DNA from: Lachnospiraceae bacterium
Lineage (GTDB): Bacteria > Bacillota > Clostridia > Lachnospirales > Lachnospiraceae
Length of the DNA stretch: 64,000 nt
Direction of reading: 5' to 3'
Assembly: GCA_022799175.1 (NCBI GenBank)
Contig: JAAWNY010000006.1
Location: 1-64,000 of the forward strand
In this document: one piece after another, positions 58,163-64,000 of the stretch
How the letters are laid out: the number at the start of each line of letters is the position of its first letter
Position numbering within the stretch: the first letter of the stretch is position 1
Made by a program: the position numbers and the translations under genes
Notes under the pieces: generated by a model
Database searches by the model: none
What the model was told of the DNA's origin: nothing
Seen by the model: only the letters and a program-made list of their open reading frames with translations

Positions 58163-59617
58163 ATGGAAAATGAAATGAAGAGAAAGCATTGCTTTTTCTT
58201 TCCTGACTTCATGGTAAGTCTGAAAGTGCCAGTAGCCGTGCTGATGGTGTTGTTTGGTATGATTCCTATGGTGTTGTGTACACAGGTTCTGATAGGAACC
58301 CTGCGACAAATCCAGACAGATTCGCGGATGATTGAGGTCCAGAATCAGTGCCAGATTCTAAGCAGCAAAATGACAAGAACGGGATATCTGCGGGGGGATT
58401 CCCGAGATGGAACGATGGACAGCGAGATTCAGGCTATGGCAGATGTTTATAACGGTAGAATTGTCGTGGTGAATCGTGACTTTCGGATTGTTCAGGATAC
58501 CTTTCACATTGCAGAACGCCGGTTTTTGGTGGCAGAAGAGGTGGTTCGTTGCTTTCAGGGAGAGAGCAGCAGTAAATATAATAAAGATAAACATTATTTT
58601 GCGCAGACCATTCCCATTTATGACAGTACTCCGATTAAAGGAATCGAAGGAGTACTGGTGATTACTGCATCCACGGAAGGGATTTTGTCATTGATGGATA
58701 CGGTATATGACAAGGCGTTATTTCTTCAAATTCTGGTGACTCTTGTTTTGATATTAGCGGCTATGGGAGTAGTGACAATGCTTCTGCGGCCTTTTCAGGA
58801 GCTTCAGAAAAAGTTAAATCAGGTGGCGGCAGGAGCTTTGGATACAGATATCCGCACAGACAGTTATCGAGAGACCAGAGATATCTCCCGGGCAGTAGGA
58901 AGTACGTTGTCGAAACTTAAAGAGGTGGATCAGTCCCGGCAAGAATTTGTGTCTAACGTTTCTCACGAATTGAAGACACCGATTACTTCGATACGAGTGT
59001 TGGCGGATTCTTTGATGGGGATGGGAGAAGCGCCAGTTGAGCTATATCAGGAATTTATGGAAGATATTTCGGACGAGATCGATCGGGAAAGCAAAATCAT
59101 AGATGATTTGTTATCATTAGTGAAAATGGATAAATCAGAAGCAGAGATCAATCTTTCTCAAGTGGATATTGTGGTTTTGGTAAAGCAGATTTTAAAGCGT
59201 TTGCGACCGATTGCCAATAAGAAAAACGTGGAGTTGATTCTGGAAAGTATCCGCGAGGTGACGGCCGATGTTGACGAGACGAAACTGTCTTTGGCTATCA
59301 GTAATCTTGTAGAAAATGCCATCAAGTATAATTCTGCCGGTGGTTGGGTACGGGTCACCGTGGACGCGGATCATAAGTTCTTTTATGTGAAGGTGGCGGA
59401 TTGTGGAATGGGAATTCCAGAAGAAGAACAAGATCGGATATTTGAGCGGTTTTATCGGGTGGATAAAGCGCGTTCGCGGGCCACAGGCGGCAGTGGTCTG
59501 GGTCTTTCGATTACCCGGCGGGTGGTGTTGATGCACAAAGGAGCGATTCGGCTGACTAGCAAAGAGGGAGAAGGCAGTATATTTACATTGCGGATTCCTC
59601 TGAATTATATAGCATAA
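58163..59617 (+). CDS. HAMP-domain sensor histidine kinase
   Basis: VSHELKTPITSIRVLADSL, NLVENAIKYN, FERFYRVDKARSRATGGSGLGLSI. Confidence 0.96.
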   Translation: MENEMKRKHCFFFPDFMVSLKVPVAVLMVLFGMIPMVLCTQVLIGTLRQIQTDSRMIEVQNQCQILSSKMTRTGYLRGDSRDGTMDSEIQAMADVYNGRIVVVNRDFRIVQDTFHIAERRFLVAEEVVRCFQGESSSKYNKDKHYFAQTIPIYDSTPIKGIEGVLVITASTEGILSLMDTVYDKALFLQILVTLVLILAAMGVVTMLLRPFQELQKKLNQVAAGALDTDIRTDSYRETRDISRAVGSTLSKLKEVDQSRQEFVSNVSHELKTPITSIRVLADSLMGMGEAPVELYQEFMEDISDEIDRESKIIDDLLSLVKMDKSEAEINLSQVDIVVLVKQILKRLRPIANKKNVELILESIREVTADVDETKLSLAISNLVENAIKYNSAGGWVRVTVDADHKFFYVKVADCGMGIPEEEQDRIFERFYRVDKARSRATGGSGLGLSITRRVVLMHKGAIRLTSKEGEGSIFTLRIPLNYIA

Positions 59618-59677
59618 AAGCCTGATACTTCCCAATATAACGTCGGCGGGGAAGCATGGGATGGCGGAGGATACAAA

Positions 59678-60643
59678 ATGAACAGGTTAAAAATATGGCT
59701 GATATGGCTGACAATACTGTTTTTAACAGGATGCGGAGGAAAGACCAGGCTGCCGGCAGACGGAGAAACGCTGTTTCAGGTTTATTATTTGAATGCGGCG
59801 ACGACTCGCCTGATGCCTTCCGAATACCGGACCCGGACAGAGGATAAGGATTTGTTGATTCAGGAATTGATGGATCGGTTTATGAAAGTGCCCGTGGATT
59901 TAGATGCCCAGGCAGGATTGTCAGAGAAGACAACTTATCAGGGGTATAAACAGGAAGACATGGTGCTGTATTTGTATTTTGACAGCAATTATGCCAGTAT
60001 GCCATCAGAGAGGGAAATTTTGTGTCGGGCGGCGCTTGTGCGGACTTTGACTCAGGTTCCTGGTATTGATTATATTTCTATTTATTCCGGAGATCAGCTT
60101 CTGATGGATAAAAACGGAATGCCGGTGGGAATGCTCTCAGCCGCAGATTTTATAGATAGTATCAGTGATGTCAATGCTTACGAGCGGACGGAATTGATCC
60201 TGTACTTTACCGATGAAAATGGAGAACAACTATTCCCGGAGAAGCGGGAAGTGATTCACAATATCAATACCTCGGTGGAAAAACTGATCTTAGAGGAGTT
60301 GTTGAGCGGGCCGGAACAGCCAGGATTAGAACCAACTTTGGATTCAAATATTGGGCTGTTGAATGTGTCTACCAATGAAAATGTATGCTATTTGAATTTT
60401 GATATAGGATTTTTGAATAATTCTTTGGAGGTGAAAGATTACATCCCGATTTATTCGATTGTAAATTCCTTGTCAGAGCTATCTTCTGTCAATCGGGTAC
60501 AGATCAGTGTGAATGGAGCACAGAATGTGAAGTTTCGTGATTCCATTGAGTTGAATACGATGTTTGAGCGGAATTTGGATTATATTGGAGAGGGGAATAG
60601 CCAGGAAATTTTAAAACCATTGGAACGAATAGAGGAGGAGTAG
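59678..60643 (+). CDS. GerMN-domain lipoprotein
   Basis: Lipobox LFLTGCGG; two GerMN-like halves (YYLNAATTRLMPSEYRT..; LYFTDENGEQLFPEKRE..VEKLILEELLSGP). Confidence 0.9.
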   Translation: MNRLKIWLIWLTILFLTGCGGKTRLPADGETLFQVYYLNAATTRLMPSEYRTRTEDKDLLIQELMDRFMKVPVDLDAQAGLSEKTTYQGYKQEDMVLYLYFDSNYASMPSEREILCRAALVRTLTQVPGIDYISIYSGDQLLMDKNGMPVGMLSAADFIDSISDVNAYERTELILYFTDENGEQLFPEKREVIHNINTSVEKLILEELLSGPEQPGLEPTLDSNIGLLNVSTNENVCYLNFDIGFLNNSLEVKDYIPIYSIVNSLSELSSVNRVQISVNGAQNVKFRDSIELNTMFERNLDYIGEGNSQEILKPLERIEEE

Positions 60644-60645
60644 AA

Positions 60646-63066
60646 ATTAAACGGCCATTATTAATACTGACAGCAGGATTCGTACTTGGAGAGATACTTA
60701 GTCTGTTGGGTATGGTGGCATGGAATATGTTTGTGGCAATAACGCTGGCATTTGTGCTGGTGTTGTTGCCATGTTTTTTGTTTCAGGGGAAAAAATGTCT
60801 TATAAAATTAAAATGCTCTGTGAGGAATTTTCTAAATGACCAAGAGATAAAAAAGCGTTGGCTGATGGGGGCCTGTGCGGGAATCACATTTTTTCTGTTG
60901 GGATTTTGTCGCGGGAATCACGCGGTGGAGTGGAGTTGTAAGGAGCAAGAGCTGGCTTTAGACGGAACAAAACAAACCATAGAAGGAAGAGTCATTTCGG
61001 TTAAAAGAAGCGGAAAGTATCAGGTAGTGGGATTGGAAAATTGTTTCATTGACGGACAAGCAGAGGAAAGAAGGCCACATCTGAGAAAACTTCAGATTTA
61101 TTTGGAGGAAGAAAAAAGTAATCCGCGACCAGTTTTAGGAAGCAAGATATCGGTAACAGGGGAGATCACCATTTTTTCAGGAGCCAGGAATCCGGGGGAA
61201 TTTGATTATGCAAATTATTATCGTTCTCTGGGCCTGCATTATCGGATGTTTGCTAGCACATGGCGGGAGATGGGGCAGGAGGTCAGCTTGTGGCGGGAAT
61301 GTTTGCATGGCTTGTCCGAGTACGCGGGTCGGATATTGGAGAAAGTTGCCGATCCAAAAGACGCTGGTATTTTTCGGGCGGCGATTCTGGGAGAAAAATC
61401 ACAGTTAGATGAAGAAATTCGTGTTTTGTATCAAAAAAGTGGGATTGCGCACCTGCTGGCAATCAGTGGACTTCATTTGTCACTGGTCAGTGCAGCCGTT
61501 TATGGCATATTGAGAAGATTGGGAGTAGGTTATGGAGGAGCTGGTATTCTGGGCAGTATGATGTTAATCGGTTATGGGATGATGACCGGGGCATCTCCTT
61601 CTGTGATTCGTGCTCTGGTTATGGCGCTCTGTGGATTTTTGGCAGCATATTTGGGACGTACTTATGATTTACCTTCGGCTCTGGGATTGGCAGCTCTCTT
61701 GATCTTATGGGATAATCCCTATCGGATTTGTCAGGCAGGAGTACAGTTATCCTTTGGAGCAGTGACAGGAATTGCCGTTACCGCAGAAGTTTTTCTACAG
61801 AGAGAGACGAAAGAAAAGGAGAAAAAGAAAGCGCCGCTTGCAAAAACATTGGCATATAGCTTGGGAATGCAGTGGATGACGTTGCCGTTTGTCCTGTATC
61901 ATTTTTTTCAGATTCCGGTTTATGGGATCTTTCTTAATCTTCTGGTAGTACCATGGATGGGAATCGTGGTAGCGTCCGGGGCGGCGGCAGTTTTATTGGG
62001 GAGTATCTGGTTGCCAGCAGGGAGATTTGCAGCAGGAAGCGGCCATGTCATTTTGCTGTTTTATCAATGGCTTTGCCAACTTTTCGAATGTTTTCCTGGA
62101 AGCATTTTAGTCTGGGGAAGACCGCAGATTTGGCAGATATCGGTTTATTTTGGCGGCCTGCTTGCTTGCATTTGGTTGTGGAAGGAGAGAAGAAGAACAT
62201 ATTCAATATTGTTACTGATAGGACTACCGTTTTTGCTGATGCCGCTTCCGGTTCGGGGGCTGGAAGTTGATTTTTTGGATGTGGGGCAGGGAGACGGCAT
62301 TAGTATCCGCACTCGAAATATGACTATTTTGGTGGATGGTGGCAGTATGGATCAAAAACATCTGGGAGAAAACCGGTTGGAACCGTTTTTAAAAAGTAAA
62401 GGGATATCGGAAATTGATTATGCCATCGTCAGTCATGGAGATCAGGATCACATCAGTGGTTTGATATATTTGTTGGAAAAAAGGGAGATTTTTGTCCATA
62501 CGCTGATACTTCCCCAGTTAGGGAGGCAGGAGGAGATCTATGATCAGCTAAAAGAGCTGGTTCTGGAACAAGGTGGTGATGTGCGGTGGATGAAACGGGG
62601 AGATTGTCTGAAATCCGGCCGGTTGGAGCTGATATGCAGATATCCAGAGGAAAAGGAATCGACATTGGCGGATCGCAACGATCATTCTCTGGTATTGCAG
62701 GTGGACTATGGGGATTTTCATATGATTCTGACTGGCGATATGAGCGGGGATGGGGAGCGGCGTATGATGGAGCAGGAACAGACAGAACCGATAAAGGAGG
62801 GAAAGGCGGGATTGGAGAAAATTCAGGTGTTAAAGGTGGCTCATCACGGTTCCCGCTATTCTACTACGGAAGAATGGCTGGACTGTCTTCGTCCGCATTG
62901 GGCAGTGATCTCTTATGGAGAGAAAAACCGATACGGACATCCTAGTCAGGAGGTGATAGCTCATTTAGCAGAAAGGGAGGTACAGATATGGAAAACAGCA
63001 GAAAAGGGCGCGATATCTTTGCGGACAGATGGCAGGAGAATTTGGTGGAAAACTTGGATTCGTTAA
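60646..63066 (+). CDS. comEC: ComEC/Rec2-family DNA uptake channel with metallo-beta-lactamase C-terminal domain; likely ATT start
   Basis: Competence domain LLAISGLHLSLVSAAVYGIL; MBL VDFLDVGQGDGISI, VSHGDQDHISGL, LKVAHHGSRYSTTEEWL; AGGAGG 7 nt upstream of ATT 60646. Confidence 0.9.
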   Translation: MKRPLLILTAGFVLGEILSLLGMVAWNMFVAITLAFVLVLLPCFLFQGKKCLIKLKCSVRNFLNDQEIKKRWLMGACAGITFFLLGFCRGNHAVEWSCKEQELALDGTKQTIEGRVISVKRSGKYQVVGLENCFIDGQAEERRPHLRKLQIYLEEEKSNPRPVLGSKISVTGEITIFSGARNPGEFDYANYYRSLGLHYRMFASTWREMGQEVSLWRECLHGLSEYAGRILEKVADPKDAGIFRAAILGEKSQLDEEIRVLYQKSGIAHLLAISGLHLSLVSAAVYGILRRLGVGYGGAGILGSMMLIGYGMMTGASPSVIRALVMALCGFLAAYLGRTYDLPSALGLAALLILWDNPYRICQAGVQLSFGAVTGIAVTAEVFLQRETKEKEKKKAPLAKTLAYSLGMQWMTLPFVLYHFFQIPVYGIFLNLLVVPWMGIVVASGAAAVLLGSIWLPAGRFAAGSGHVILLFYQWLCQLFECFPGSILVWGRPQIWQISVYFGGLLACIWLWKERRRTYSILLLIGLPFLLMPLPVRGLEVDFLDVGQGDGISIRTRNMTILVDGGSMDQKHLGENRLEPFLKSKGISEIDYAIVSHGDQDHISGLIYLLEKREIFVHTLILPQLGRQEEIYDQLKELVLEQGGDVRWMKRGDCLKSGRLELICRYPEEKESTLADRNDHSLVLQVDYGDFHMILTGDMSGDGERRMMEQEQTEPIKEGKAGLEKIQVLKVAHHGSRYSTTEEWLDCLRPHWAVISYGEKNRYGHPSQEVIAHLAEREVQIWKTAEKGAISLRTDGRRIWWKTWIR

Positions 63067-63213
63067 TGGGATAATGGTGAATAGTAACGCGAATCATGAA
63101 ATATCTGTGAAAATCATATTATCCATTTCCAAAGTCTCAAAATTGTGGTAAAATCAAAACATAGGCATAACAATGATGTTCGAAAATGTGCATGGTGCCA
63201 GAAAGGAGTATTT

Positions 63214-63927
63214 ATGGATTATCAAAATTTGAATCAATACTATGGAGCGTATGGTGAGACTAAGGAGTATGAACCGTTGAACCGATATACGGCGAAGACC
63301 TTCGGATGGATGTTTGCCGGTTTGTTGGTGACGTTTCTTGTTGCGATGACTAGTTATATAACTGGACTGGTTTGGTATGTATTTGCCGTTCCTTATGCGG
63401 TATTGGTATTGGGGATCGCGGAAGTGGCGGTAGTCTTGTTTATGTCGGCACAGATTCATAAAGTGTCAGTGGGAACAGCAAGAGTATTGTTTTTAACGTA
63501 TTCGGTTCTGAACGGAATCGTTTTTTCCGCATATTTTCTGATCTATGCCCTTCCAAGTATGGTATTTATTTTTGGAGCGACGGCATTGTTTTTCGGAATT
63601 ATGGCAGCAATTGGCTACACCACACGGGCGGATTTAAGTAATCTGCGAAATTTCCTGATGGGAGGACTGGTGTTTTTATTGGTGTTTTGGATTGCGGCGA
63701 TGTTTATCAACCTGGAGCGGTTTGAGATGATAGCTTGTACGGTGGGGATCTTTATTTTCCTGGTATTTACCGCTTACGATACCCAGAAAATCCGGGCCTG
63801 TCATCAGGCGTATGCACAGAATCCGCAAATGGCAAAAAAGGCATCTATCTTTTCAGCCCTGCAGCTTTATCTGGATTTTATCAATCTGTTTATTTATCTG
63901 TTGCGAGTTCTTGGCAGGAGAAAATAA
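63214..63927 (+). CDS. Bax inhibitor-1/YccA family membrane protein
   Basis: Seven-TM sequence; FTAYDTQKIRACHQ; FSALQLYLDFINLFIYLLRVLGRRK. Confidence 0.93.
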   Translation: MDYQNLNQYYGAYGETKEYEPLNRYTAKTFGWMFAGLLVTFLVAMTSYITGLVWYVFAVPYAVLVLGIAEVAVVLFMSAQIHKVSVGTARVLFLTYSVLNGIVFSAYFLIYALPSMVFIFGATALFFGIMAAIGYTTRADLSNLRNFLMGGLVFLLVFWIAAMFINLERFEMIACTVGIFIFLVFTAYDTQKIRACHQAYAQNPQMAKKASIFSALQLYLDFINLFIYLLRVLGRRK

Positions 63928-64000
63928 ATGCAGACTTTGAATCAGGATATCAAAAATCACACATTTAAGTCCGTGTATCTTCTTTTTGGCGAAGAAACTT
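63928..64000 (+). CDS. holA: DNA polymerase III delta subunit, 5' end only (truncated by window)
   Basis: MQTLNQDIKNHTFKSVYLLFGEET matches the HolA N-terminal pattern. Confidence 0.75.
   Translation, partial: MQTLNQDIKNHTFKSVYLLFGEET

Noticed and set aside
1-64000. tRNA/rRNA genes, IS elements or prophage
   Set aside because: No convincing tRNA cloverleaf, rRNA sequence, transposase or phage structural genes were recognised in the ORFs or sequence

Overview
64 kb chromosomal window from a low/mid-GC Firmicute, probably Lachnospiraceae/Clostridia judging by gene content. The main accessory locus is a complete type I-E CRISPR-Cas operon (cas3-cas8e-cse2-cas7e-cas5e-cas6e-cas1-cas2/DnaQ, ~3.6-13.0 kb). 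It is followed by a very short array of five 29-bp repeats and four 32-bp spacers. cas8e carries an apparent single-base frameshift, and a graveyard of degraded ORF remnants lies just upstream of cas3. The rest is mostly housekeeping/metabolic: PfkB kinase, L-LDH, ptsG with GlcT-type antitermination, a THF riboswitch with folT, sortase B, small alarmone synthetase, lrgAB, pyrFKDE, M29 aminopeptidase, an MCP plus solitary solute-binding protein, GH36 alpha-galactosidase, a D-amino-acid catabolic operon, purEMND, gpmI, an ABC exporter, DegV, histidine kinase plus GerMN lipoprotein, comEC, BI-1 and the start of holA. The most interesting gene is at 49296-52064. It is a TetM-like ribosomal-protection-type translational GTPase fused to a C-terminal YacP/Rae1-like NYN endoribonuclease domain, which suggests a single-polypeptide ribosome-directed mRNA cleavage factor. 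Family calls come from reading the translations and recognising motifs; no database search was run.
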